64,000 bases of DNA from Vitrella brassicaformis (taxonomy: Eukaryota > Sar > Vitrellaceae): the NCBI GenBank assembly GCA_001179505.1, contig CDMY01000447.1:81096-145095 (forward strand), in the 5' to 3' direction. Numbering within the stretch: the first letter of the stretch is position 1; every line of letters starts with the position of its first letter. Made by a program: the position numbers and the translations under genes. The notes below the pieces were generated by a model, which saw nothing but the letters and a program-made list of their open reading frames with translations, searched no databases and was not told the DNA's origin. Below are positions 12,016 through 22,973 of this stretch, piece by piece.

Positions 12016-12682
12016 CCTCGTCGATCCATCCAATTATGGAGAGAGACGACACACACAGACAGATGAGGCAGGACGACTCAAGTGTGCGTGTGGGGTCCGT
12101 TGATAGAGAGCGGGCATGAAGACCCCCAATGACCTTGGGTGCGTGGACTGTAAATCGAAAAATCATTGACCAGTAGGTTGTTTGGTTGGCATGGCGTGTC
12201 CACCCCCTGACCGACAGACCATCCCACGCACGCACTCACTGAGAGATGGATGCATGATTCACATTGGAGCCAGTGCGAGGCAGCCAGCTAGCCAGGCAGC
12301 TACTGCTGCATACGCTGGCTATGCACCTAAGAGTGTGTGTGTACCTTATCTTACTCGCAGGCAGCTCAAAAATTATCGCATTATCATTTCATCTGCACAA
12401 TCGCTCTGCTCTGCTCTCTCGTCCCATCCCACCCCTCTCTGTCCCCCCCCTGTGCGCCCACACCTCCCGCCCACCCACCCATAACGTCACAGTGAGACAA
12501 AGCGCCTCAAATCTGATCCACCTGACTGTCTGACTTACTGCACTCCGCAGACCTTCCACATCGACACGCCATTGCCCACGCACTGAAAAAACCCTCACTT
12601 GGTCAGCTGTCCATCACCCACAGCCCACAGCACAGCCCCTCCCTCCTCCCTCCCTCCCTCCCTTCCTTGATATCTGTCCCCT
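12016..12682. other. Intergenic gap between convergent genes
   Basis: This is 3' sequence shared by the RRM/KH gene and GUN4. Pyrimidine-rich runs are present near 12645-12665. No gene is supported. Confidence 0.6.
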
Positions 12683-13477
12683 CTAGAATAGTTTCTCTTG
12701 CAGCACATCGCTGTCCCATGCTGGGTGGTTAAGGACCTCCTTGAACAGAGTGGTGCCCCTCAGTGTGTTGGTGAGCGGCAGGTGCCCCCTGGGCGCCTTG
12801 TCGAGGTCATACATGAACTCATTCTCGCCGAACCACCGCCTCAGCCGCTCGATGCCGTCCTCCATCTTGGACCACCCCACCTTGCTGCAGAAGGTCTGGA
12901 AGTCGGCCCTGCACGTCTTCCACACCTTCTTCTGCACACTGTAGCCGAACCGGCCGTTGCTGTAGTGCAGCCACAGCCGCTCGATGGTTGCCATGTCCGT
13001 GACGGGGATCTTCCGCACCTCCGTGAAGTACACGTACTTCCTCATCTGCGCACCCGGCCCCGCCAGCTCAATCAGCATGTCCCGCGTGAACTGGTCGGCC
13101 TCCTTGAAGTCCTGCTTCGCCAGCATACACGCCAGAGGCCGGTAGTCCTTCCCCGCCTCTGACGGCAGGTGCTCGGGGATGCTCGCCACCTCCACTACGG
13201 CATCCGTCTTCGAGGGCTCCAAGTCGGGCAGAGGGGAGCTCTCAATGGCCGAAGGGGCAATGGATGGCGGGGCGTCTGTCACGGTGGACGATGCTGAGAG
13301 GGCGACAGATGAGGGGAAGCGGGCGGTGCGTAACCGGCTGAGGGTGGAAGAGAAAGGGGATCGTCTGGAGAGGAGGGAGGGGGAGGGGAGCTGCTGGAAG
13401 GCTGCGCATAGATAGATGCCGATGGCGGCGTTGAGGCAGACGGGTACAAACACGCCCATCCCGGTGCTGCCCGTCAT
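12683..13477 (-). CDS. GUN4: GUN4-domain protein, plastid-targeted (tetrapyrrole biosynthesis regulator)
   Basis: A single-exon frame encodes 264 residues from the ATG at 13477. An upstream ATG at 13684 would add 69 Arg-rich residues, but it would overlap the divergent gene and bury the signal peptide. Seen: a hydrophobic leader with VCLNAAIGIYLCAAFQ, where a signal-peptide cut before Phe is typical of red-derived complex plastids; a Ser/Arg-rich transit-like stretch; then the GUN4 core with DYRPLACMLAKQDFKEAD, IERLWLHYSNGRFGYSVQK and a Trp/Phe-rich C-terminal part with APRGHLP. GUN4 binds protoporphyrin IX and Mg-protoporphyrin and stimulates Mg-chelatase in chlorophyll synthesis. The domain call is firm. 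Targeting is inferred from composition. Confidence 0.92.
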   Translation of the reverse strand: MTGSTGMGVFVPVCLNAAIGIYLCAAFQQLPSPSLLSRRSPFSSTLSRLRTARFPSSVALSASSTVTDAPPSIAPSAIESSPLPDLEPSKTDAVVEVASIPEHLPSEAGKDYRPLACMLAKQDFKEADQFTRDMLIELAGPGAQMRKYVYFTEVRKIPVTDMATIERLWLHYSNGRFGYSVQKKVWKTCRADFQTFCSKVGWSKMEDGIERLRRWFGENEFMYDLDKAPRGHLPLTNTLRGTTLFKEVLNHPAWDSDVLQEKLF

Positions 13478-13614
13478 CTTGCGCGAACGGGTAGCAGATG
13501 CACCACGACGTACACGACGGACGACGCTGATGCCAAAACGCTTCTGTGACGGCAGATCTTTCCCCTTGCGCCTTTCACACAGAAGGCGGGATCGCAAGCT
13601 CGCAGTGGCAGGTG
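13478..13614. promoter_or_regulatory. Compact divergent promoter region between GUN4 and a membrane-protein gene
   Basis: Only 137 bases separate the preferred GUN4 ATG (13477, minus) from the first ATG of the opposite gene (13615, plus). Regulatory DNA for both must be here or within the transcribed leaders. I recognise no named element. Confidence 0.5.
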
Positions 13615-16400
13615 ATGGGTTCGACAGATCTTGTGTGTTTTTGTGACGTGGAGGTCGGCGAGAGGCAAGAAAACTCAGGCCCACATCTCAGCTGCAACCG
13701 GCAGCAGCCGATTGAAGAGGCCCCACAAGCGCGGCCGAGCGACGAGGGCGGAGGTGCTGCAGAGGGCAAGAGCGGCCGGCGCCCGGAATCATTCGACAAC
13801 GAAGACGATGAGTGTCACGGAATCGTCGGAAAGCAGCCTGGCAAGCAGCCGAGCGGCACCAGCCACGGGAGTGGTGAAAATTGGATTCCTGAATTGCCTG
13901 AATCGCCGACAGATGGGCATAATGTGGACGAAAGGGGCGACTGGAGGACAGAGGCGAGGAAACTTAAAGAGATGGTTGCTCAATTTCACGAGGGGGCAGG
14001 CAGCAAGGCGTCGTACGAAGAGTTTCCCACTACCCTTCGATACGAGACGCGAGTCAACGACAGCGGGGAGGTCGAAGAGAAGCTTGTCGGGATAGCGTTC
14101 ACTCCCGAGCCCTTCATCAACACTGCACGGAGAGTCGCCCGTGTCCTTCTCTTTCAACTGGCAACTGCATTGGTCTTTGCAATCGCGTGGGCGCTCTTCT
14201 GTGTGGGTAAGACAAAGCCAACTTCACATGCAAGGAAACGCATATGTATCTGGACGGATGCCATCATGTTTGTGCGTCTATGTAAGGTTGCTGGCCGATG
14301 TGTGAGTACAAGAGCTTCAGTCGCGGGGTGCCGTGGATAGTACTTGATTTCGTTCGTGTGCTGCTTGTATGTGTCGACTATATCGCCACCGCACTCCTAA
14401 CGGCCGAGGGGGATGGAGGACTAGCTTTGCGACTCCTTGTCTCGTGCTGGTGGCTTACCGTGCCTGGCGTACTGTTCATTTTTTCAAGGCCGGTGGTGCA
14501 CCATTTTTTGGAGGATTCAGAGTCGTGTACAGAACTTACATAATGCTCCCTGCGGCGTCTTTCGTCAGCATCCTAGTGGCGTTCCTCTTCTTTCGCTTCA
14601 GCGCCCACAGGAATAAGACCGTTATGCGGCACAGGAAGACGACCTATTCCTTTCAGCTGACGTTGATATTTTCTATACAAGTATCACTCGGAATCGTCAT
14701 GTAAGTTGAAGTCCCGATATCAACATTCATTGTTGGCCTGCTTTTTGTCTCGTAGCCGAATATTTTTCCTCCCCCTGGCCGCAGGAGGGGGAGCGGACAC
14801 GACCGATGCGGAGCGAACACGAGTGGCATTCGGTTTCCTGCTGATCACGTGGCCACTCCTTGGATTAGGTACGTTGGTTCTGAAATCATGCTGATTGCCT
14901 AGCCATTCTGACCAATCAATCAGTGACTGCCACCAATCGGGCTATTCGGGACGGATCAGCACTGCAGACAGCACCATGTCTCGCCTTTGGGGCTGTTGCG
15001 CATGCTTTGTTTCCTCGCATGTAAGCAGCATCCGAGTGAGAGACGAATATACATGATCAATGCATTGCTCTACAGACTTCAGTCAAAAATGGCATTGCTT
15101 TCGCCGCATCAAATCCTGACATCTGTCGCTCTCGGGTAAGGTCTGCCTGACATAGTGGCCCCTGCCATTCGGTGCTCTTCGAACAGGTGCTTCGACCTCT
15201 TGACGGACATCGCGATTCCATATTGTATGCAAGCAATCGATATATTGCATTCCAAATCATGTCTTTTCACGATCTCTCTTGCGTGAGCAGGTGTTCTCCT
15301 TGGTGGCGCGAGCACGAGGCTATTCATACGACTGGTGGCCCGCTTCAAGCCGAACCAAAGGGAGACGCAAGATCAGCATGATGCTGTCGACATTATTACC
15401 GTCAGGGACGCTATGGGAGCTGTGGCTGAGAGCAACAGCGATCAAAAGCCCGGCCCTTCACTGAGTCATCTTTCCACGAGGGCGGCATCGTACCGTCGTT
15501 CAAAAAAGAGTGCGGCATTCGATCGCCTCCGCTCCATGTTAAGCGGCTCGTCGCTTGCATCGCAGCTGAGTACGATACTTGACGCGCAGTCCAAATTCGT
15601 GACGGAAGGGTACCATCCCACGTTCCTTCGTCGACTCAGCGACGTGAGCACTTGAGAGCATATGGGGAAAATAACGACAGGAAGAGCCATGCATTCCATC
15701 CATGTATGTCTCCTGCCCCTGTTGATTGAGTACAGCAGGTCCATTTGTACGGCCTGGCGGAGCTGACCGCACTGGTACGAACACAGGCAGGGAGGCAGGG
15801 AGGCAGGGAGGCAGGGAGGCAGGGAGGCAGGGAGGCAGGGAGGCGATGCATCTGTTCTGTCACTTTACTCACAGATCTTCTCCAATTTGTGCTCCATCAT
15901 CTTCGAACAGGTGTGTGTGGACGTGCAGCATGCACACGTGCCGTGTATGTGTTTCGTCATGCAGATCTTGTCTCCATCTGGCAAGCGGTTGGCGGAGAGA
16001 TTGGCTGGCCTGGCGGTCCTTGTGCTTATCGAGATGAGCCTCGAATTCCTACTCTTCTGCGTGAGCTACATAGCTCTCCATTAAAGCGCAAAGACAAGGG
16101 CAATTCCATTCGCTCACCATCTGCCTGGGTGTGGCTGGCTGTCTTGTCTTGGTGCGTTGGATGCAGTACATGGTTCGTGTGATCAATTTGCCATTGACCA
16201 GGAGCGAGAGGGAGCCGAAAGCCGTGAGGATGCGACTCATGGGCATGTTGTTCGCGGGGAGCTGCTGTGTCGTCCACGGTGCCTCATCAATGGTCGTGTT
16301 CGTTTTGCAGTCGTTGGACAGAGAGGCATATGGTAGCGTGGAAGTGCGCGACTACTGCCCGCACGACTCTTTCCTCTTGCGGAGACACATGGGAGCATAA
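13615..16400 (+). CDS. Polytopic membrane protein, function unknown
   Basis: Twelve exons (13615-14206, 14287-14366, 14489-14700, 14756-14868, 14924-15020, 15076-15135, 15187-15224, 15291-15643, 15739-15774, 15875-15910, 15965-16060, 16167-16400) keep one frame throughout and encode 648 residues. The first 180 residues are hydrophilic and acidic. About eight hydrophobic segments follow, including LLFQLATALVFAIAWALF, LPAASFVSILVAFLFF, FGFLLITWPLLGLG, LAGLAVLVLIEMSLEFLLFC and RLMGMLFAGSCCVVHGASS. A long soluble loop (KKSAAFDRLRSML region) lies between segments 6 and 7. I recognise no family motif. The head-to-head arrangement with GUN4 could mean co-expression, but that is speculation. The exon 2/3 and 7/8 junctions are inferred from phase alone. 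Confidence 0.7.
15787..15845. repeat. 8-bp minisatellite GGCAGGGA, about seven units
   Basis: A near-perfect tandem array of GGCAGGGA lies inside the intron between exons 9 and 10 of the membrane-protein gene. Confidence 0.9.
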
Positions 16401-16411
16401 TTGATTGAAAT

Positions 16412-16444
<33 letters not shown>

Positions 16445-17071
16445 AGATATCCGTATGCCGTGCTGTGCTCCGCTAAGACAAGAAAAGTGGCTGTCGCCAA
16501 GGTTTTCGTGTCTCATGTAGGTAGGGCTGATTTTGACGAGTGGTGCCCGAGGCCTCACGTACTAGGACTTTATTGGTTGTAATTGGCGAGTAAGCGGGGC
16601 TTCGGTGTCGTTTCGCTTCACCTCACCAATGTGACTTATCTGCGTTGGTGCGATGACTAAAACTGCTGCAGGCGTTGCACGTCAATGAGCGGTTCATCCA
16701 CACACACACCGTTAAGTCACTCGGCAGACAGCAGGACATGCACAAGTCGTGTCACTACCAGCCATCCATCCATCCATTGCACCCTGCCATGTGGTTTCTC
16801 AGTCAGTCCCCATCAAAAACGAAACACTTTGCCTGTCTATTTCACCCATATATCGAGAAAAGGTAGTCTGCGGCCAAGCAGACAGACAGACAGACAGACA
16901 GACAGATGTGGCCTCACTGCCATCCATCCATCCATCCATCCCTGCTTTGCGTGCAGCTCACACCGACGTGTCACTACTGAGGTCCCTCCCTCCCTCCCAG
17001 ACACAGCATCTTCTCGTGCATTGCAGCCAAGCACAGACAGTCAGCAATGATGCGGCTATCTGTCTCCCCGG
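16401..17071. other. Intergenic gap between convergent genes
   Basis: The gap holds (CCAG)n at 16415-16438, (CAGA)n at 16880-16905 and CATC runs. I see no gene. Confidence 0.6.
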
Positions 17072-19888
17072 CTACTCCTCCTCCTGTTCCTCCTCTCCGT
17101 CGTCTTCCTGCACGGCCGGGAGGGCCGGTACGGGGTCCTCGGGCGGCTCGTACTCGGGCTTCTCACCAGCCAATCGCTTGCTGCACACATACACAATACA
17201 GAGCAGCCACGGAGGTCATTTACAGACACATGGCCGGTAGGTACCTCGTGTCTGCCTCGTTGTGTGTATGTGTATACGTCACCTGCGTCGCACAGCGCTG
17301 CCCTGGTTCGACAAACCCACATCGTCTGGAGAACACACAACACATCACACCGCAGGATAGACACCACACCACACCATCGACATGTCCTCAGCTGACTGTT
17401 TTGTTGCGGTGTGCACAGGTGTGGTGTGGTGTGGTGACTGACTATAGGGTTTGGCCTTTGGGTGCGCTGCTTTGGGCTGAGCATTTGCCGATGGATGGAG
17501 AACGGGCCGCAGGTCTGCCGGCCGATTCGCACCAACGCCAATCCCAACACCAACATTACCTCTACCCCCTGCACACACAAATCGATGGCAGGGAAGAAAG
17601 CGAATGATTTCTTCTCTCTCTGTCTGTGGGTCGACTGACCTCGGTTCTGTCCGCCCCCCGCCCCACCCCGTCCAGCACCGCTCCCACCTGTTGCCATGAC
17701 AGTAGACAACACGCCTTATGTGTGCTGGGTGGGCGATGTGGATGGGGGGAGGGATGGGGAGAGGTCAAGGTAGCTTACCTGACGAGTGCAGGGCGTTTGC
17801 GCGCGGGTCTTTGTTTCGGTCAAGTGGCTTGAACTTCACGGGCCCCTGCTGCAGTCTGCCGATGCCGCCGATGCCGCCCATGGCGCCGCCCATGCCCAGC
17901 GGTGGCGGGCCAGGGTTGACGTCAGGCTGCCCGCGTGCAGGGGGGATGTAGCTACTGCTGTTGTAGTTGTAGTTGGCCTGGCCCATCATCTGGCTGCTGG
18001 ACGACGTGGGAAACCTGTGGGGGTTCGGCACGAATCCGTCGTCGTTGGGGTTCTCGCCACCTGACCGATGGATGGATGGATGGAATGGATGGACACACAG
18101 ACACACACAGAGAGAGGTGTGTGGTGGGGTGGTGAATGGTGTGGGGGGTATGGTGTGTTGGTGTGTTGGTAACCTCGTTTGCGTCTGGGCAGATCGCTGT
18201 CTTTGACGCCGGGCGGCTTAAGCTGGGGGAACCTGGCGAAGAAGGCGCTGAGCTGGTTGTTGGTGCTGTTTTTGTTGTCTTACGACTTCTTCGTGTCCTT
18301 GCCGCCTTCCTGCTTGGCCTTGGCATTGCCCTGAGACACACACACACGCACACACACAGAGAGAGGAGAGGAGAGATTGCACAGCCAGAATGCGCTGCGT
18401 GTGTGTGTGTTTTCTCCGGAGATCTCCACCTACCCTGACCTGGATATTTTCTTGTCGAGTCCGAAGTGCCATGCGACGAAGAGGATGCAAAGGACGGCCA
18501 GGAAAGCGAGAAAAGCTGATACACAGACACACAGACACACAGACACAGACAGACAGACAGACAGATAGACAGACTTTGTGTGCGTGTGGGTGGGCAGCTG
18601 CATACGGTGTGGCTGACCCTGACACACGAGGAACGGGATGTTGGGCGCCTCCACTATCATCGTCACGAACCCAAACAAACTGCACAACAGATACACAGAG
18701 AGAGAAGGTGACGACATGCCCATCCCCATGTAAGATGGGGCTGAGCTCGACTACTGTGGGTGGCGTGCGTGCGGACCGAACCCCTCGAACGTGTGCAGTG
18801 TGTGGTCGGCTTTGTTGAGTATGATGCCGATGGGGTTGATCATGACCATGCCCAGCAGCGACGTTATGAGCATCAGCAGACCGCCTGTGGGTGGCCACAC
18901 ACACACGTACGTACGTACGTACGTACGTACGTGGGAAAGGCCATGGATGGATGGATGGATGGACTCCCTGCACTAGACCACTGACTGACCGACGAAGCAG
19001 AAGATGCGCAGGGCACGCGGACCTGAATGAATGAATCACAGACACACACAGGGACACAACCACAATCAACCACCAACGACGAGTAGAGCGAGAGAAAGAA
19101 CCCACCCCAAACACACACACACACAACAACACACACCACGCGCTCCTTGCCGGGCCCGTGTCCGACTGACCTCGGTTCTGTCCGCCCCCCGCCCCACCCC
19201 ATCCTTGCCCACTGCGATTCGGTGCCGCCCAGCGGGCGCTGTGCTCGCCACCTGACCGATGGATGGAGGGATGGAATGGATGGACACACACAGACACACA
19301 CAGAGAGGAGAGGTGTGTGGTGGGGTGGGGTGCGGTGTGGGGGGTGTGGTGTGTTGGTGTGTTGGCAACCTCGTTCGAACAGAGCGCTGTCTTTGTCGTC
19401 GCACGGGATGAGCTGGGGGAACATGGCGAAGAAGGCCCTGAGCTGGTCTGGCCGGGGGTAGAAGTTGACCACGCCGTTGCTGCCAGTCTTGCCCTTATCT
19501 TGTTTGAAGGCAGGGGCGAACATTTGGATGCCCTCGACCTCCCCCTTGGTGTTCTCGATCGCCTTGGCAAATTCACTAATCTGACGCACAGATATCAGAT
19601 ATCAAAAACACCGCCTCACTTTTCGGTCACCGCCACACGACCCATCCGTTTGTCCACGTGTGTGCAGGTAATTCGTCGCTTACTCACCGTGAGCTCGAGA
19701 CTCCCGAGTCCTAGCCCGAGTCCATAGGCAGGTGAGAGTTTGATGACGAAAAACCCGCCCTTGATGTCGACGAGTCTGATGTGGGCGTACTCACTGCACG
19801 CCCCGTAGATCCATGTGCAATATTGCCGCTTGATGCCATGAACCGTCACGCGGCAGTCCATCTCAGCCTCCTTTCGGCGCCCAGCCAT
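17072..19888 (-). CDS. Three-TM membrane protein with Gly-rich tail; exons rearranged by internal duplication
   Basis: Thirteen exons (19688-19888, 19370-19580, 19171-19251, 18990-19022, 18782-18884, 18618-18679, 18440-18515, 18174-18265, 17779-18060, 17640-17687, 17443-17568, 17283-17325, 17072-17180) close in frame to 488 residues. Seen: an N-terminal soluble part; a membrane region with GGLLMLITSLLGMVMINPIG, FGFVTMIVEAPNIPFLVC and FLAFLAVLCILFVAWHF; then a Gly/Pro/Asn-rich tail ending in EEEQEEE. The membrane part vaguely resembles COPI-associated/TVP-type Golgi proteins, which I cannot confirm. Exon 8 is taken from the acceptor at 18265, because starting upstream would run through an in-frame TAA at 18280-18282. 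Exons 2 and 8 end with related peptides (LRAFFAMFPQL and LSAFFARFPQL). Exons 3 and 10 both end with GGAGGGQNRG. Confidence 0.65.
18908..18932. repeat. ACGT tetranucleotide run
   Basis: About six units of the self-complementary tetramer ACGT lie in the intron between exons 4 and 5 of the three-TM gene. This could extrude as a cruciform. Confidence 0.9.
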
Positions 19889-20870
19889 CAGCTCCGATCA
19901 AATTTGATCTGCACGCCATACACAGCACACAGCACACAGCACACAGCACACGGCACACGGCACACGGCACACGGCACACGGCGACGGTGGTGCGGCCGCA
20001 TTCAACACCCTTCCTTGCGCCCTCCCAGCTGACCAATTGCAGCTGACCTTATGGGCTATCACCAGACGACGTCAGCAGGGTCATCGGCACGCGCCCCTTT
20101 AAGATGAGAAGTGCCCGCCATGTTCGATAATGGCGGCTATCCATACACGTGTGCAATGTGATGATTTCCTTCGTGGCGCGCTCAGATGCCCTCAAAACCG
20201 AACGCTTCCGGCCAGGAAACCAACAGGACACAGGCGCTTCTTTTGTCGTTTTTCGTGTTCTGTCGTGCCGCCGGCATACATCTATCGTTCCATACGCCGA
20301 CCCCTTTGCTGCCGTACCGTACCCCACCCATCATGGATAAGAAGGTGCGCGTGACGGCCAACGCCAAGCGGCACGGCATCGACACATACGTACGCAGGCT
20401 GTGTGCAGCATCGCTGATGGTGGTTTGGGTGTGATGTGTTTTGTGTGCAAACAGGTGCGGAGGAGGCGATGGCCTGTTGAACGCGAAGAAGCCCCAGCGG
20501 TAGCCTGATGACCAGCGGCCCCCATGGGGCGGGCTAGGGGGAGGGGCGGCCGCCGCTGCCGCCGCTGCCGCCGCGGCTGCTGCAGCAGGAGCTGGTGAGT
20601 CGTCGTGAATGTCATGCATGTCATGGTCGTCCTGCAGGCCGTTGTCGAATGGGAGGGGCGGGGGTAGGCGGGGGCGGGGGGAAGGGGAAGGCCCCCTGCT
20701 GCTGCTGCTGCTGCTGTGCCTGGGCATCGAGAGCCGCCTGTTTGTGTGAAGGAGCAAGACACAGCTGGACGCCATCCAGCATGGAACGTGGTAACCATCC
20801 ACGATGGAACAATCGAAATTTGCAACGACGTGCACAGACAATGGTCAGTCACAGCAATGCACAGTTATTT
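19889..20870. other. Gap with a heptamer repeat and GC-rich, low-complexity DNA
   Basis: This gap separates two minus-strand genes. A tandem run of CACACAG/CACACGG-type units lies at 19921-19981. A minus-strand frame over 20182-20841 reads as poly-Ser and poly-Ala but has no domain or splice support. A tiny plus-strand two-exon frame (ATG near 20334, MDKKVRVTANAK) would give only about 36 residues. I support neither as a gene. Confidence 0.5.
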
Positions 20871-21530
20871 TCACTGCCCGATGTCTTCCTCAATGCCCTG
20901 GAGGCGTCTCTGCAGTGCCAGTATCGACTGCTGTAGGGTGGCCTGCAAGACAAAAAGAGAGAACTCCCATCCGCCAACCATGCCCTCCCTCCCATTCCGA
21001 TCATCCTCAGGATACTTACGTTCTCATTTCTGAGTGTCTTGAGCTGCTCATGGAGCTTCAGATTCTCCTGTCATTGGTCCCCAGACACACCACAGCAGTG
21101 GATAGATGACAGACAGCAGCAGTCGATGAATGAATCCCCCAGCCCCTTCGACTCGTTGACTGACATACTTACGTTTCTCTGTGCGACGAAGAACTTCTTG
21201 AGTTCGCCCTTGCTGTTGTCGAAGTGCTCCAATACCTGCACACAGATGCATCCGCAGCGAAAATGGATGGACACGAAGAAGGCCAGCTCATGACAGGGCT
21301 TCTCTGACCTCTTCTTTCAGCTTCTCGAGCATCTCTGCCACGTTGGTATCGCCATGCATGCCCTTGACCATGCGCAGCCCCTCGAGCTCCCGCTGGGCTT
21401 TCCTCAGGTCGTTTTCGATGAGGGCCTCCAGCTCACGAATCCGCTGCTTCAAGCCGCTGCCTGTCGTAGGGGTCATCAGGGTCTGACGCTCACGAGTAGC
21501 GGTGTCCATCGGGGCGGCCTCGGAAGCCAT
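20871..21530 (-). CDS. Small coiled-coil protein, function unknown
   Basis: Four exons (21309-21530, 21183-21236, 21020-21067, 20871-20942) all join at phase 0 and give 131 residues. The sequence is almost entirely heptad-like helix: LKQRIRELEALIENDLRKAQ, EMLEKLKEEVLEHF, ENLKLHEQLKTLRNEN and LQQSILALQRRLQGIEED. The first 25 residues are Thr/Met-rich and likely disordered. The size and helix pattern would suit a prefoldin-like, kinetochore-type or centrosomal subunit, but there is no motif to choose between them. The gene is divergent from the methyltransferase gene, with 250 bp between starts. Confidence 0.72.
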
Positions 21531-21780
21531 CCTGCAACGAACAAACAGTGGATCGAGAGTGGGGGAGGGTAAACGGTTGCTGCCTTACCTTGGGGGAGAG
21601 CAATCACTAGCAGGAAGCAGAAATGTGCAAGCTTGTGGGGGCAGAGTTGGGGCGATGTTGCGCGCTCAAAAGATGGTGCATGTGATTTTTGAGCGGCGCA
21701 CGTAATCGACAGAACCCAACAGGAGGATTCTATCATTGCAGAAAGAGGTGTGGGACGGCGAGCCCCAGTGCAGTTGTTCG

Positions 21781-22973
21781 ATGCTTTCCGGCGACGAAGC
21801 CAGCATCATGGCCAGCACCTTCCTCAACAAAACAATGGAGAAGGTCAGCAGTGAGTGATACGTGAGAAGGGATGCCGTGACTGCTCGCAGAAGCAGTGCA
21901 GCTCGGTGATCTACACTTCCGTCTCCCTTCCGTGTGTGTGGTGTATGTTGCAGCCAGCGCTGAATCAGTACTGGTTCAGTGAGGAGACCATCAAGGCCAT
22001 CGTGGATGAGGTGGAGACGGAGGGCAACCGAGTCGCCTTTCTCTCGACGCCCAGTGTCTTCTTCTCCATGGTCGATGCCGACCCCACCGTGGTGCAGTGC
22101 AGCAGGCTCTTCGACGTAATGGCACTCAGAATATATCATCAGACAGGGACAGATGGGGTGTGGAAGGTCCACCTGCAAAAATGCAATGCATCTGTGCGGG
22201 CGGTCATCCCATGGATACATGGTCTTGCGGGATGTGCGTGTGTGTGTCTGCCCTTGTGTTTGTATGTCTGTCTGTCTGCGCATGACATGCATGCAGTACG
22301 ATGTGTCTTTCGCAAGCCATCCGTCGTTCGTGTTTTATGACTTCAACAATCCCGAAGAGCTGCCGGACCACCTGCTGCACTCGTTCGACTATGTCATCAT
22401 TGACCCGGTAATGCATATCATCCAGAGAGAGGAACGTGTATCATGTCTCAATCGGACTTTGCATCATGTCTCTGTGTCTCCTGGCGGCTGCAGCCTTTCA
22501 TCACGGAAACTGTGTGGCGCAACGTGAGGCAACGAAGAGAAACGGCCATGCACACCAAGCGCCGCATGTCTGTCCTCTTTCGTCTCATCAGTATGCCCGG
22601 ACGACTGAGCTCTTGTGGCCGCCTGGGGGCGGCAAAGTCCTCGCGTCGACGGTCATTGAGAACGCCCCTCTGCTGCGCGAGTTGTTTGGCGCCAAGCCGG
22701 TCAACTTTCGACCAAGCGTACCCAATCTGGTCTACCAATACTCGGTAAGCTGCTGCTGGTGAGCATATATGTGTGTTGCTTTGGTGGCTATCTCCGTCTG
22801 TCCATGTCTCTGTGTGTGTGTGTGTGTGAGTACAGTTCTTCACCAACTACAGCAGCAGCGGCGGTCCTCTGAATACACTCAACAGTGAGGTCGATTCCGA
22901 CGACTGGCAGGGGTCCGAGGACTATCGGAGCAGAGCTACGGGAAGCTCGGCGAGTTTGCCGCTGACGCAGTAG
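21781..22973 (+). CDS. EEF1AKMT1: EEF1AKMT1-type protein-lysine methyltransferase
   Basis: Six exons (21781-21843, 21954-22115, 22297-22407, 22494-22523, 22592-22744, 22836-22973) all join at phase 0 and give 218 residues, close to the family length. Seen: NQYWFSEETIK, matching the conserved QFWY block; RVAFLSTPSVF; FVFYDFNNPEELP; the catalytic DPPF motif (in YVIIDPPFI); and GGGKVLASTVIENA. The family (N6AMT2/EFM5) uses SAM to methylate a lysine of elongation factor eEF1A. It was first annotated as a DNA adenine methylase because of DPPF. The DPPF codons are split by intron 3. The start is the first ATG after an upstream in-frame stop. A short C-terminal Ser-rich tail is extra. Confidence 0.92.

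Noticed and set aside
13478-13684. Upstream GUN4 start at 13684
   Set aside because: It would add an Arg-rich extension, hide the signal peptide and overlap the first exon of the divergent gene.
15787-15845. Regular GGCAGGGA array considered as a CRISPR-like repeat
   Set aside because: The units are 8 bp and contiguous with no spacers, inside a eukaryotic intron. It is a minisatellite.
18218-19576. 452-codon minus-strand open frame
   Set aside because: It reads through several introns full of TG/CATC repeats and uses the wrong frame in the recognisable membrane exons.
20334-20510. Possible 36-residue two-exon plus-strand peptide (MDKKVRVTANAK)
   Set aside because: It has plausible GT and AG sites but is too short and has no known homolog in memory. 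It may be chance.
20182-20841. 219-codon minus-strand frame with poly-Ala and poly-Ser
   Set aside because: It is low-complexity GC-rich sequence without a conserved motif. The frame ends next to the real coiled-coil gene without linking to it.
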